A stretch of 64,000 nucleotides of DNA. It comes from Reddybacter sp041277045 (lineage in GTDB: Bacteria > Pseudomonadota > Gammaproteobacteria > Pseudomonadales > Porticoccaceae). Location of the stretch: the NCBI GenBank assembly GCA_041277045.1, contig JBGFSY010000004.1, forward strand, positions 424,026 to 488,025. The letters are read 5' to 3'. Below, one piece after another: positions 18,390-27,415 of this stretch. The position numbers were made by a program, and so were the translations under genes. Position 1 is the stretch's first letter. Each line of letters opens with the position of its first letter. The notes under the pieces are model-generated. The model ran no database searches. It was not told the DNA's origin and was given only the letters and a program-made list of their open reading frames with translations.

Positions 18390-19108
18390 TATTATTATCC
18401 GTTTGGCCGGCCGCTATTAGTGACAAGCCCTTGCTAAGTGAAACGGGGTCTTTTAATTTTGATCTTGCCCCGCTGTTATTGTGATTTGTTGGGTGTCGTT
18501 AGCTTTGCTTAGGTGAGACTGGGCGTCAAGTGCAGCGCTGGCTATGAGGCAGCGACTACAGCTATATTGTGGCCACGATTGGATAAGCCCGCTGAAAGAC
18601 TGTCTAGGGGGTACAGCACTGATGTTGCCTGCCTTTGTTAAACCTTAATAGGCAGGGTCCGCTCTATCGGGGTGTTTTTTGGGGGGCTTCCTCTATTTCC
18701 ATCTGCCAGCGATAAAAAATGAGCGGATGAATGCCTGGTAGTTTTGCCACGTCCTTCGAAATCGGGGCAGGGTGATTGGCTAACTAAACAGTCTGAAGTT
18801 TATAGGCCAGGGTGTAGCGCTCGTATTTTCTCTTCTTGGTGCCACCCATGCGGAAGCTCTCTTATTGACGAAATTAATTGTCCACGAAAGTGCTACAAGA
18901 TCAGATCCGCAGGCGCTTATTGTTTGTTAGATCTAGAATGCTTTAGTGACTATGTGTTCTAGAACAGGTGTATGTATGCTTGATTACAAGGCCTGACCTC
19001 GTTTTCCCTGTAAGCAAAAAAACGACGCCACAAAAATACTCAAATGATGGGATGTTAAATCTCGTATCATAAGACGTGTGATTTTCTCCAAAAATATGAG
19101 GTATAAAA
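18390..19108. other. Gene-poor gap with IS3 fossil
   Basis: No intact gene is seen between the SDR gene and the RNase H gene. The only recognisable content is the IS3-family remnant at 18664-18903 on the minus strand. The rest must include the rnh promoter; it shows no clear motif or strong hairpin. Confidence 0.6.
18664..18903 (-). mobile_element. Degenerate IS3-family end with orfA remnant
   Basis: A 25-base terminal inverted repeat at 18879-18903 matches, at 23 of 25 positions, the end of the IS3-family element at the right edge of this window (63880-63904). Its tip faces right and its body lies to the left. Reading leftward from ATG 18849, the minus strand encodes MGGTKKRKYERYTLAYKLQT, then a stop at codon 22, then LANHPAPISKDVAKLPGIHP and FYRWQ, the wording of IS3/IS911 OrfA helix-turn-helix proteins. 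The frame stops at 18664. The orfB part and the other end are missing, so this is a dead fragment. Confidence 0.8.
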
Positions 19109-19900
19109 TTGGCAAAAAAATATTACGTAGTATGGGAAGGAAGAGAAACGGGAATATTCACGGATTGGAATACCTGTAAAAACCAGGTTGAAAAGTTTGC
19201 CGGTGCGAAATACAAATCGTTCAAGACATTGTCAGAAGCTGAAGCCGCCTTTCATGGAACGAGCGCAACCCCGGCTAAAAAACCCCTGACAAAAGATAAA
19301 TTATCGAAAGGTTCATCAACCAAGCAGAAAACATCGGCGCAAGGCCTTAAAACCTATACTGCTGATGAAATTGCAGCCTTACTCATCGATACAAAAATAT
19401 TTACCGATGGCGGCTGCGAACCTAACCCTGGTGAAGCCGGTTCTGGCGTTGCGGTGTATCGTAACGATGCCGTTGCTGAGCTTTGGTATGGCTTATATGA
19501 CCCGAAAGGCACTAATAATACCGCCGAGTTAAATGCCTTAAACCAAGCGTTGATCATGGCGCAAAATGAAATTGAAAACGATCAATCTGTCGCTATTTTT
19601 TGTGATTCCAAATATTCCATTCAATGCATTACCCAGTGGGCCCTTGGCTGGGAGAAGAAAGGCTGGACAAAGAAGGGTGGTGAAATCAAGAATTTGGCGC
19701 TGATCAAAGAGATGTTCGCACGACACCAGTTGCTGAAAGACAAGGTTCAAGTGCTACACGTGAATGGTCATGTCGGTGTTGAAGGTAATGAGTTAGCTGA
19801 CCGGATGTCGATTGTAGCGATACAGTCCCGAGATACTCACTTTACACGCTACCGTGAAGAACTTGATATTAGCGCTATTTTGGCAATGAGAACCGGATGA
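19109..19900 (+). CDS. Ribonuclease H with N-terminal viroplasmin (RNA/DNA-hybrid binding) domain
   Basis: A 263-residue protein. Residues 1-45 (KYYVVWEGRETGIFTDW and YKSFKTLSEAEAAF) form the caulimovirus viroplasmin/hybrid-binding domain of eukaryotic-type RNase H1. A basic linker follows, then the RNase HI domain with catalytic acids in FTDGGCEPNPGEAGSG, NNTAELNA, FCDSKYS and NELADRMS. It would remove RNA from RNA-DNA hybrids. This domain order is less common in bacteria than plain RnhA. The start is a TTG at 19109 preceded by a GAGG site. Confidence 0.9.
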   Translation: MAKKYYVVWEGRETGIFTDWNTCKNQVEKFAGAKYKSFKTLSEAEAAFHGTSATPAKKPLTKDKLSKGSSTKQKTSAQGLKTYTADEIAALLIDTKIFTDGGCEPNPGEAGSGVAVYRNDAVAELWYGLYDPKGTNNTAELNALNQALIMAQNEIENDQSVAIFCDSKYSIQCITQWALGWEKKGWTKKGGEIKNLALIKEMFARHQLLKDKVQVLHVNGHVGVEGNELADRMSIVAIQSRDTHFTRYREELDISAILAMRTG

Positions 19901-20042
19901 TTTGTACAGCGTTATAGAGCAGGGGGTAGGGTGGCCATCCAATCTTAGGGATGAAAAACACTCTAATGCTCGAGCCGTTTGCCGGCATGGGGGTACCGTT
20001 AAGGTTTGTCGTGAGCCGCATGGTGAATGATGGCGTAGGGAG

Positions 20043-20078
20043 TTCAAGGGCTAAGGTCATCTTAGCCCGGTACTTGAA
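20043..20078. terminator. Long hairpin between convergent transcription units
   Basis: GGGCTAAG (20048-20055) pairs with CTTAGCCC (20061-20068) around GTCAT, and the outer TTCAAG (20043-20048) can pair with CTTGAA (20073-20078) with a small bulge. It sits between the ends of the plus-strand RNase H gene and the minus-strand liu operon. No U run follows on either strand, so it is a possible bidirectional end only. Confidence 0.45.
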
Positions 20079-20130
20079 TGCCCGCTATTTTCAGTGCTCA
20101 AGCTTAGATGCCCGCCATTACTCGATTGGT

Positions 20131-20208
20131 TTAATCCTTAAATTCCGGCTTGCGCTTGTCGATAAAAGCCCCAACCCCTTCGCGACCATCGGGGCTACCA
20201 GCGAGTGA
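20131..20208 (-). pseudogene. 3' remnant of an enoyl-CoA hydratase, probably liuC
   Basis: Read on the minus strand, the last 25 codons end at TAA 20131-20133 and encode SPD then GREGVGAFIDKRKPEFKD, the very conserved C-terminus of crotonases such as methylglutaconyl-CoA hydratase. Upstream an in-frame stop follows at 20206-20208, and the rest of the gene is absent: the sequence then runs into unrelated bases and the HMG-CoA lyase stop. It lies at the downstream end of a liu operon that otherwise lacks liuC, so a deletion of liuC is the simplest reading. A full copy may exist elsewhere. Confidence 0.7.
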
Positions 20209-20277
20209 TCAAATGGCTCGGCCCTCTAGCTCCGTTTGCGACTCGTAAATACTCAGGACACCCATTCGAATATTCAA

Positions 20278-21186
20278 TCATGAAGTGGCTTTTGCCAACA
20301 TCGCGCGTGCCACACCCGAGTCATTTTGTCGCCCCAGTTGTCGGACAATATAGTCACCAGCCATCACTAGCTTATCAAGATCAATACCGTGCTCTATACC
20401 CATGCCGTTGAGCATATAAACCACATCTTCCGTTGCCACATTGCCCGTCGCACCGGGTGCGTAGGGGCAGCCGCCCAAGCCAGCTACTGAACTGTCGATA
20501 ACACTGACACCCATTTTTAAGGCGGCGTAGATATTCGCCAGTGCCTGGCCGTAGGTATTGTGGGTGTGTAGGGCAATTTGTTGTAGGGGGATAGCGCTGG
20601 CCACGGCCTCGATAATCGCCTTAGTTTGCCCTGGGGTGGCAACGCCGGTGGAGTCGCCGAGGGAGACCTCGTAGCAACCCATGTCGAGCAGGGCTTCCGC
20701 TAGTGGGGCGAGGGTGGCGGGTTCGATAGCGCCCTGATAGGGGCAGCCGGCAACGACGGAGATATAGCCGCGCACATCGAGGCCTTCGTCGCGGGCGACT
20801 TTGGTGAGCTCACCAGCGCGGGCCAGCCCCTCGGCAATGCTGCAGTTGGTGTTCTTTTGGCTGAAGGCCTCAGAAGCGGCGATAAAGACGGCGACTTCGG
20901 TGACGCCAGCCGATATAGCCCGCTCAAGGCCGCGCATATTGGGTGTGAGTGCCGAGTAGGTGGCGCCGCTTTGGCGCGTTAAGGTGCTGAACACGGCCTC
21001 GCTACCCGCCATTTGTGGCACCCATTTGGGGCTGACAAAGCTACCGCTTTCGATGGCTGATACACCGGCGGCGGCGAGTTGTTCGATGAGCTCCACCTTG
21101 GTGGCGGTGTCCACCGGGGCCGGCTCATTTTGCAGCCCGTCGCGGGGGCCAACTTCAAAAATTTTAACGCGCTGTGGCAGGCTCAT
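20278..21186 (-). CDS. liuE: Hydroxymethylglutaryl-CoA lyase
   Basis: A 302-residue TIM-barrel lyase that splits HMG-CoA into acetyl-CoA and acetoacetate, the last step of leucine catabolism. It has the EVGPRDGLQNE substrate and metal segment near the N-terminus, HTHNTYGQAL in the middle and the GLGGCPYAPGATGNVATED signature with the catalytic cysteine. The ATG at 21186 is chosen because GGAG lies just upstream; a GTG 21 bases earlier would include that site. A 237-base gap, unusually large for this operon and without a recognisable gene, separates it from liuD. Confidence 0.93.
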   Translation of the reverse strand: MSLPQRVKIFEVGPRDGLQNEPAPVDTATKVELIEQLAAAGVSAIESGSFVSPKWVPQMAGSEAVFSTLTRQSGATYSALTPNMRGLERAISAGVTEVAVFIAASEAFSQKNTNCSIAEGLARAGELTKVARDEGLDVRGYISVVAGCPYQGAIEPATLAPLAEALLDMGCYEVSLGDSTGVATPGQTKAIIEAVASAIPLQQIALHTHNTYGQALANIYAALKMGVSVIDSSVAGLGGCPYAPGATGNVATEDVVYMLNGMGIEHGIDLDKLVMAGDYIVRQLGRQNDSGVARAMLAKATS

Positions 21187-21423
21187 AAACTTAACTCCGG
21201 TCGTCACTAAGGAAAGGGTGCCCTTTATTCATGACCGTCGGAGGCATGGATGCCGACACCGACGACGGCATGGCCAACAGTCGGCGCTTTGAGGTGATGC
21301 GGAAGGTAGAGCGCCAAGAGTAGGTGCTTTAGGCAACGCAGGATGCCAAAGCTGAGAGCACAAGGGGGTACTTAGAGCGAGTCTTGAGTGAAGGGCATCC
21401 TTGCCCCCACTCTAAGCTAGGCC

Positions 21424-23439
21424 TTATTCGCTGTCGGCAGGTTCAAAATTAACCAGCTCTGCACCACCGTCAACCAAATCACCGGGCTTGCAGTAAAACT
21501 CCACCACGGTGCCATCAGCGGGGGCGCGAATGGTGTGCTCCATTTTCATCGCTTCCATAATGACGATGGCCTGATCTTTCTTCACGGTGGCGCCCGCTTC
21601 GACGGGCAAGGCGACAATGGTGCCGGTCATCGGTGCGCTGAAACCGGCTTCGGCGTCGTCATCTTGATCTCCGTAGTCAGGTTCAACAATGCTGAATTGC
21701 AGGGCGGCATCTTGGGTGAATAAGCTGTAAATACCGTCGTGGGTAACTACCGAGGCGTGAATGCGATGGCCGTCGACGTCGGCATGCAGGTCGCTGCCTT
21801 CGAGGGTGCCGCTGAGTTGAATGTGCATCTCGGTGTCGGCACCGGGTGTGCTCAGGCTAAAGCGGCCGGGGCTGGTTTCTTCGGCGACAACCGTGACTTC
21901 GCTGCCATTAATCAGCAGGTGGTAGTCGTGAATGTTGGCGCTGCCACTGCGCCAGCCGTTAGTGGCGTGCCAGGGCGAGTGGGGGTCGGCACTTTGTGAG
22001 GCGAGATCGGCAGCATCTTGGTTGCGCTTGAGGATTAAAAAGAGAGTGGCCAGGGGCAGATAGCGCTCTAACTCGGCTTCGCTCTTATGGAAGATCAAGT
22101 CGCGGTGTTTTTCGATAAAGCCAGTGTCGAGGTCGGCCTTGCGAAAGGGCGCGGAGGTGGCCAGGTTATAGAGGAAGTCGACATTGGTGGTCATGCCGCT
22201 AATGCGGTATTCGCTCAGGGCTTTGGCCAGGCGGCTCAATGCACGGTCACGATTCTCGTCCCAAACGATGAGTTTGGCGATCATCGGATCGTAATAAATG
22301 CTCACCTCGTCGCCCTGCAATACGCCGGTGTCGACGCGCACATTGGCGCTTTCTTCCGGGGGCTGCAGGTAGGAGAGGGTGCCGGTGACGGGCAGAAAGT
22401 CGTTGTCGGGGTCTTCGGCGTAAATGCGCGCTTCAAAGGAGTGCCCGTTAATTTGCAGCTGATCCTGCGTCAGCGGCAGGTCTTGCCCGGCGGCGACACG
22501 TAGTTGCCATTCGACCAAATCCTGGCCGGTAATCATTTCGGTCACGGGGTGCTCAACCTGCAGGCGGGTGTTCATCTCCATAAAGAAGAAGGTGTCGTCG
22601 GTGTCGAGCAAAAACTCAACCGTGCCCGCACCTTCGTAATTGATGGCTTTGGCGGCGAGCAGGGCAGCGTCGCCCATGGCGGCGCGCACCATTTGGTTCA
22701 TGCCGGGGGCCGGTGCTTCTTCAATGACCTTTTGGTGGCGTCGCTGTACCGAGCAGTCGCGCTCAAACAGGTAAACGCCGTTGCCGCTCTGGTCGCAAAA
22801 CACTTGTATTTCGACGTGACGGGGTTGGGTCAGGTATTTTTCGACCAGCATGCGGTCATCGCCAAAGCTCGACAGGGATTCGCGCTTGGCGGCCTCCAGT
22901 GCTTCGTCAAAGTCTTCGCTCTTCCAGACTTCGCGCATACCCTTGCCACCACCACCAGCAGTGGCTTTCAGCAATACGGGGTAGCCCATGTCGTCGGCGG
23001 CCTTCTTCAAAATGGCGGGGCTTTGGTCGTCGCCGTGATAGCCGGGTACCAATGGCACGCCAGCTTTTTCCATAATGGTTTTGGCGGCAGACTTTGAACC
23101 CATGGCTTCAATGGCGCCGACGGGTGGGCCAATAAAAACAATATCGTTGGCCTTACAGGCTTCGCTAAAGGCGGCGTTTTCAGAGAGAAAACCGTAGCCG
23201 GGGTGAACGGCCTGAGCGCCGGTTTTCTTCGCGGCTTCGAGCACGCGGTCAGCCAACAGGTAGGATTCTTTTGAGGGTGCGGCGCCGATGTTGATGGCCT
23301 CATCGGCCATGGTGACATGCAGGGCGTTGGCATCGGCATCGGAGTAAACCGCCACGGTACGAATACCCATTTTACGAGCGGTGCGAATAACTCGGCAGGC
23401 AATTTCGCCGCGATTGGCAATTAAAATCTTATCGAACAT
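21424..23439 (-). CDS. liuD: Methylcrotonyl-CoA carboxylase, biotin-containing alpha subunit
   Basis: A 671-residue biotin carboxylase plus carrier protein. The N-terminal biotin carboxylase domain (ILIANRGEIACRVIRTARKMG), an ATP-grasp domain with the glycine-rich KATAGGGGKGMR loop and FMEMNTRLQVEHPVTE lead to a middle linker domain and a C-terminal biotinyl domain with EAMKMEH, where Lys632 carries biotin. With LiuB it carboxylates 3-methylcrotonyl-CoA in leucine degradation. Size fits MCC alpha. The operon context selects MCC over propionyl- or acetyl-CoA carboxylase. Confidence 0.94.
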   Translation of the reverse strand: MFDKILIANRGEIACRVIRTARKMGIRTVAVYSDADANALHVTMADEAINIGAAPSKESYLLADRVLEAAKKTGAQAVHPGYGFLSENAAFSEACKANDIVFIGPPVGAIEAMGSKSAAKTIMEKAGVPLVPGYHGDDQSPAILKKAADDMGYPVLLKATAGGGGKGMREVWKSEDFDEALEAAKRESLSSFGDDRMLVEKYLTQPRHVEIQVFCDQSGNGVYLFERDCSVQRRHQKVIEEAPAPGMNQMVRAAMGDAALLAAKAINYEGAGTVEFLLDTDDTFFFMEMNTRLQVEHPVTEMITGQDLVEWQLRVAAGQDLPLTQDQLQINGHSFEARIYAEDPDNDFLPVTGTLSYLQPPEESANVRVDTGVLQGDEVSIYYDPMIAKLIVWDENRDRALSRLAKALSEYRISGMTTNVDFLYNLATSAPFRKADLDTGFIEKHRDLIFHKSEAELERYLPLATLFLILKRNQDAADLASQSADPHSPWHATNGWRSGSANIHDYHLLINGSEVTVVAEETSPGRFSLSTPGADTEMHIQLSGTLEGSDLHADVDGHRIHASVVTHDGIYSLFTQDAALQFSIVEPDYGDQDDDAEAGFSAPMTGTIVALPVEAGATVKKDQAIVIMEAMKMEHTIRAPADGTVVEFYCKPGDLVDGGAELVNFEPADSE

Positions 23440-23550
23440 AGTTTTATCTTCCCCGTAGCTAAAGGGTATTTTCGCTTTAGCTACTGCTAGTTTCTACATT
23501 AATTTATCTGTTTAACTGGTTGTTTTATATCTCATTATAAGAGGGTAAAA

Positions 23551-25158
23551 CTACATTCTGAAGACGCCGAATTTGGTTTCTTCAATTTCTTTATTGAGGC
23601 TGGCCGAGATACACAGGCCGAGCACGGTGCGGGTGTCGGCAGGGTCAATAATGCCGTCGTCCCAAATCCGCGCCGAGGCAAAGTAGGGATGGCCCTGCTT
23701 CTCGTAGAGATCGATTACCGGCTGTTTAAAGGCGGCCTCTTCTTCTTCGCTCCAGGTTTCACCCTTGCCTTCAATCTGGCCGCGCTTAACGCTGGCCAGT
23801 ACTCCGCCGGCTTGTTCGCCACCCATTACTGAGATGCGCGCATTGGGCCACATGAATAAAAAGCGCGGGTCGTAGGAGCGCCCGCACATGCCGTAGTTAC
23901 CGGCACCGAAGGAGCCGCCGATAATAATAGTGAATTTTGGCACCTTGGCACAGGCCACGGCGGCCACTAATTTCGCGCCGTGTTTGGCGATACCGCCAGC
24001 TTCGTACTGCCTGCCAACCATAAAGCCGGTGATGTTTTGCAGGAAAATCAGCGGGATATTGCGTTGGGTGCAGAGCTCGATAAAGTGCGCACCTTTCTGG
24101 GCCGACTCGCCGAACAGAATGCCGTTGTTGCCGAGTATGCCCACCGGATAGCCGTGAATGCGGGCAAAGCCGCAAACCAAGGTGGCACCGTAGAGGGTTT
24201 TAAACTCGTCGAATTCAGAGCCGTCGACCACGCGGGCGATAACTTCGCGTACGTCGTAGGGCTTTTTACTGTCTTTGGGCACAACGCCGTAAATTTCTTT
24301 GGCGTCGTAGAGGGGCTCGACGGACTCTTTTACATCGAGCTGTTGCGGCTTAACGCGGTTGAGACGACTGATGGACTGCCGTGCCAGTTGCAGGGCGTGA
24401 TGGTCATTCTGTGCGTAGTGGTCGGTCACGCCCGAGGTGCGACAATGGACATCGGCACCGCCGAGATCTTCGGCACTAACGATTTCGCCGGTCGCCGCTT
24501 TTACCAGGGGTGGGCCGCCGAGAAAGATGGTGCCCTGTTCTTTAACGATAATTGACTCATCGGCCATGGCGGGCATGTAGGCGCCACCGGCTGTGCATGA
24601 GCCCATGACCACGGCAATTTGTGGAATGCCCTTCGATGACATCACCGCTTCGTTAAAAAAGCTGCGGCCAAAGTGCAGGCGGTCGGGGAATATCTCGGCT
24701 TGCATCGGCAAAAATGCACCACCGGAGTCAACCAGATAAATGCAGGGCAGGTTGTTTTCATCGGCGATGGTTTGCGCCCGTACTTGCTTGGTGCACGTCA
24801 AGGGGTAGTAGGTGCCGCCTTTGACCGTGGGGTCGTTAACGACAATTAGGCACTCCTGGCCAGCGACCCGGCCAATGCCGGTAATCAAACTGGCGCCGGG
24901 CACATAGTCGTCGTAGCACTCCCAGGCGGCGAATTGTGAGAATTCCAAAAAGGGGCTGCCGGGGTCGAGCAAGTGTTTGAGGCGGTCGCGGGGTAGGAGT
25001 TTGCCGCGGCCTTCGTGGCGGTCGCGGGATCTCTGGTTGCCACCGAGACTGAGCTGAGCGATTTTCTCATTCAGGTCATCGACGATGCTCTGCATTTGCG
25101 CGGCGTTGTCGGCAAACTCGGTGGTGCGGGTGTTGATTTTCGATTTCAATACGGCCAT
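23551..25158 (-). CDS. liuB: Methylcrotonyl-CoA carboxylase, carboxyltransferase beta subunit
   Basis: A 535-residue carboxyltransferase with two crotonase-like halves. Typical segments are RDRLKHLLDPGSPFLE, MGSCTAGGAYMPAM, the ADVHCRTSGVTDHYAQ stretch and IIGGSFGAGNYGMCGRSYDPRFLFMWPNARISVMGGEQA, which is characteristic of MCC beta. It transfers carboxyl from biotin to 3-methylcrotonyl-CoA. In well-known liu operons liuC sits directly after liuB; here a 110-base gap leads straight to liuD, and a liuC tail is found at the far end. Confidence 0.94.
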   Translation of the reverse strand: MAVLKSKINTRTTEFADNAAQMQSIVDDLNEKIAQLSLGGNQRSRDRHEGRGKLLPRDRLKHLLDPGSPFLEFSQFAAWECYDDYVPGASLITGIGRVAGQECLIVVNDPTVKGGTYYPLTCTKQVRAQTIADENNLPCIYLVDSGGAFLPMQAEIFPDRLHFGRSFFNEAVMSSKGIPQIAVVMGSCTAGGAYMPAMADESIIVKEQGTIFLGGPPLVKAATGEIVSAEDLGGADVHCRTSGVTDHYAQNDHHALQLARQSISRLNRVKPQQLDVKESVEPLYDAKEIYGVVPKDSKKPYDVREVIARVVDGSEFDEFKTLYGATLVCGFARIHGYPVGILGNNGILFGESAQKGAHFIELCTQRNIPLIFLQNITGFMVGRQYEAGGIAKHGAKLVAAVACAKVPKFTIIIGGSFGAGNYGMCGRSYDPRFLFMWPNARISVMGGEQAGGVLASVKRGQIEGKGETWSEEEEAAFKQPVIDLYEKQGHPYFASARIWDDGIIDPADTRTVLGLCISASLNKEIEETKFGVFRM

Positions 25159-25237
25159 GAAAGTTGTTCTCTTTGGCTAGTGTTACTAAATTAGTTTTAC
25201 GGCCTTGTCATAACAAGGCCCAGTTTTTCGGTCTTTG

Positions 25238-26119
25238 TTACGACAAGATTTTGGGAAAAGTCGCGCGGTGGAAACCGTTGTAGGCTTCGTTGTTGCGCTG
25301 CGCGCGTTTAATTTTACGACCCAGTGGTGAGCTTAAGCACAGAGAGCTGCCGCCATCGACTTTCAGGGTGACGCCGTTAATGTAGCTGGCACCGTCACTG
25401 AGTAAAAAGCAGACCGCAGAGCTGACTTCCGATTCAGTACCGACCCGGTTAAGGGGGACAGATTCGGGAAAGTGAGGGATACACTCGACCATTTCTGGGT
25501 CTTCATAAGTGTCGAGGCCGGAAGATGCGAGATAGCCTGGTGCCACGGCATTGAGCCGTACACCAGCATAGGCCCATTCGACAGCAGCGGTTTGGGTAAG
25601 GTTTTCCATACCTGCGCGGGAGGCCCCGGAGTGGCCCATGCGCGGCATGCCGCCAAAGTTGTCGGCAGTAATATTGACGATGGCACCACCGTGTTCTTTC
25701 ATCGATTTGAGAAACACCGCCTTGGAGACAATAAAACCACCGAGCAAGTTGGTGCGCACCACGGCGAGAAAGCCGTTGGGACTGATGTTTTCCAAGTCGG
25801 CGGGAAACTGGCCACCCGCATTATTGACCAGGCCGTGAATTGGTCCGTGGTCGGCAACAAATTTGTCGATAACAGCTTCAACGGCTTCGGCATCGCGAAT
25901 ATCGGCACAGCCGTAGTCAACGCTAGCACCGGGGTTGTCGCTTTCAATTTCGGCTTTGACCGTGACCAGTTTTTCCTCGGTGCGGCCCATCATCAAAATA
26001 TTTGCCCCCAGCGAGGCCAGCTCGTGGGCGATACAGCGGCCAAAGCCACTGCCGGAGCCGGTGACCAATATCGTTTTACCCTTAAAGTGGCCGGCTTGCA
26101 GTACAGATTGATAGCTCAT
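25238..26119 (-). CDS. SDR-family oxidoreductase within the liu operon
   Basis: A 293-residue short-chain dehydrogenase with TGSGSGFG at about 20-27, NNAGGQFP and the A...SGASRAGME catalytic region. The FP after NNAGGQ and the overall pattern match the 2,4-dienoyl-CoA reductase or peroxisomal trans-2-enoyl-CoA reductase-like SDRs. The usual YxxxK is altered: SGASRAG replaces the Tyr-x-x-x-Lys wording, also seen in dienoyl-CoA reductase relatives. It lies between liuA and liuB with short gaps, so it is probably part of the same transcript and acts on a branched acyl-CoA. Confidence 0.82.
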   Translation of the reverse strand: MSYQSVLQAGHFKGKTILVTGSGSGFGRCIAHELASLGANILMMGRTEEKLVTVKAEIESDNPGASVDYGCADIRDAEAVEAVIDKFVADHGPIHGLVNNAGGQFPADLENISPNGFLAVVRTNLLGGFIVSKAVFLKSMKEHGGAIVNITADNFGGMPRMGHSGASRAGMENLTQTAAVEWAYAGVRLNAVAPGYLASSGLDTYEDPEMVECIPHFPESVPLNRVGTESEVSSAVCFLLSDGASYINGVTLKVDGGSSLCLSSPLGRKIKRAQRNNEAYNGFHRATFPKILS

Positions 26120-26206
26120 AGTCGTTCCTTTCGGTGATCCCTTGGCGGATAATTATTGTTGCTTATACCGTCATTTTGAATATTTGTTTTCTTTTAAATC
26201 AACTGG

Positions 26207-27376
26207 TTACTTTGATTCATTAAAGAGCTCTCTACCTACTAGCATGCGGCGGATTTCTGAAGTGCCAGCACCAATTTCATAGAGCTTGGCATCGCGCAGC
26301 AAGCGTCCGGTGGGGTACTCATTAATGTAGCCATTGCCACCCAGTGCCTGTATCGCCTGCAGGGCCATTTGCGTGGCTTTTTCAGCGGTGTACAAAATAA
26401 CAGCGGCGGCATCTTTGCGTGAGTCTTCACCTCGGTCGCAGGCTTTGGCCACTGCGTAAAGGTAAGCGCGGGAGGTATTGAGGTCAACATACATATCGGC
26501 CAGTTTGCCCTGCATTAACTGGAATTCACCGATGGGTGTGTCGAACTGTTTGCGGTCATGGTAGTAGGGGATGACGATATCCATACAGGCCTGCATTAAA
26601 CCTACGGGACCACCGGAGAGCACGGTGCGCTCAAAATCGAGGCCGGACATCAGTACCTTAACGCCCTGGTTTTCGTTACCGAGAATATTTTCGGCGGGTA
26701 CTTCGCAGTCTTCAAACACCAGTTCGCCAGTGTTGGAACCACGCATGCCGAGCTTGTCGAGTTTCTGTGCTCGGCTAAAGCCGGGGAAGTCGCGCTCAAC
26801 AATAAAGGCGGTAATACCCTTCGAGCCTTTGGTGGGTTCGGTTTTAGCGTAGATCACATAGGTATCGGCATCGGGGCCGTTGGTGATCCAGAACTTGTTG
26901 CCGTTGAGAATATAGCGGTCGCCTTTTTTCTCGGCGCGCAGCTTCATGCTCACCACGTCGGAACCCGCACCGGGTTCACTCATGGCCAGTGCGCCGACAT
27001 GCTCACCGGAACAAAGTTTGGGCAGGTATTTAAGCTTTTGCTCATGGCTGCCGTTTTTGCGAATTTGATTTACACACAAGTTGGAGTGAGCGCCGTAGGA
27101 AAGGCCAACGGCGGCTGAAGCACGGGAGATTTCTTCCATCGCCACCACGTGGGCCAGATAACCCATATTGGTGCCGCCGAATTCTTCCTCAACCGTCATG
27201 CCCAGCAGACCCATATCGCCGAATTGCTTCCACAGGTCAGCGGGGAAATTATTGTCGATATCGATTTGCTCGGCACGGGGGGCAATCTCGCCCTGGGCAA
27301 ACTGATAGACGGCATCGCGCAGCATATCGACGTCTTGGCCAAGATCGAAGTTCATACTTTTAAAGGGTGCGTGCAT
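26207..27376 (-). CDS. liuA: Isovaleryl-CoA dehydrogenase
   Basis: A 389-residue acyl-CoA dehydrogenase. MNFDLGQDVDMLRDAVYQFAQGEIAPRAEQID, the ITEEFGG-like TVEEEFGG, LAMSEPGAGSDVVSMKL, KFWITNGPDADTYVIYAKT, and the C-terminal GGNGYINEYPTGRLLRDAKLYEIGAGTSEIRRMLVGRE are the standard wording of isovaleryl-CoA dehydrogenase. It oxidises isovaleryl-CoA to 3-methylcrotonyl-CoA with FAD. It is the first structural gene after liuR. An AAGGA site precedes the ATG. Confidence 0.94.
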   Translation of the reverse strand: MHAPFKSMNFDLGQDVDMLRDAVYQFAQGEIAPRAEQIDIDNNFPADLWKQFGDMGLLGMTVEEEFGGTNMGYLAHVVAMEEISRASAAVGLSYGAHSNLCVNQIRKNGSHEQKLKYLPKLCSGEHVGALAMSEPGAGSDVVSMKLRAEKKGDRYILNGNKFWITNGPDADTYVIYAKTEPTKGSKGITAFIVERDFPGFSRAQKLDKLGMRGSNTGELVFEDCEVPAENILGNENQGVKVLMSGLDFERTVLSGGPVGLMQACMDIVIPYYHDRKQFDTPIGEFQLMQGKLADMYVDLNTSRAYLYAVAKACDRGEDSRKDAAAVILYTAEKATQMALQAIQALGGNGYINEYPTGRLLRDAKLYEIGAGTSEIRRMLVGRELFNESK

Positions 27377-27415
27377 GGTGGTGTTTCCTTGGGCGGTGGT
27401 TGTAGGGTGGGGACT

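Larger units (their letters stand above)
19901..20277. other. Gap between convergent rnh and liu operon
   Basis: The gap holds a long hairpin (20043-20078) and the tail of a lost enoyl-CoA hydratase (20131-20208). The remaining sequence shows nothing recognisable. Confidence 0.6.

Noticed and set aside
18744..18962. Plus-strand 72-codon frame in the gap before the RNase H gene
   Set aside because: It is the complementary strand of the IS3 remnant and contains no family motif or ribosome-binding site.
21187..21423. Short plus-strand frame of 30 codons upstream of liuE (from ATG 21231)
   Set aside because: It is short, has no ribosome-binding site and is rich in Asp/Met/Arg by chance; no similarity was recognised.
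22504..23097. Plus-strand frame of 197 codons inside liuD
   Set aside because: It is antisense to the ATP-grasp domain of methylcrotonyl-CoA carboxylase and has repetitive Gly/His/Val composition typical of a shadow frame.
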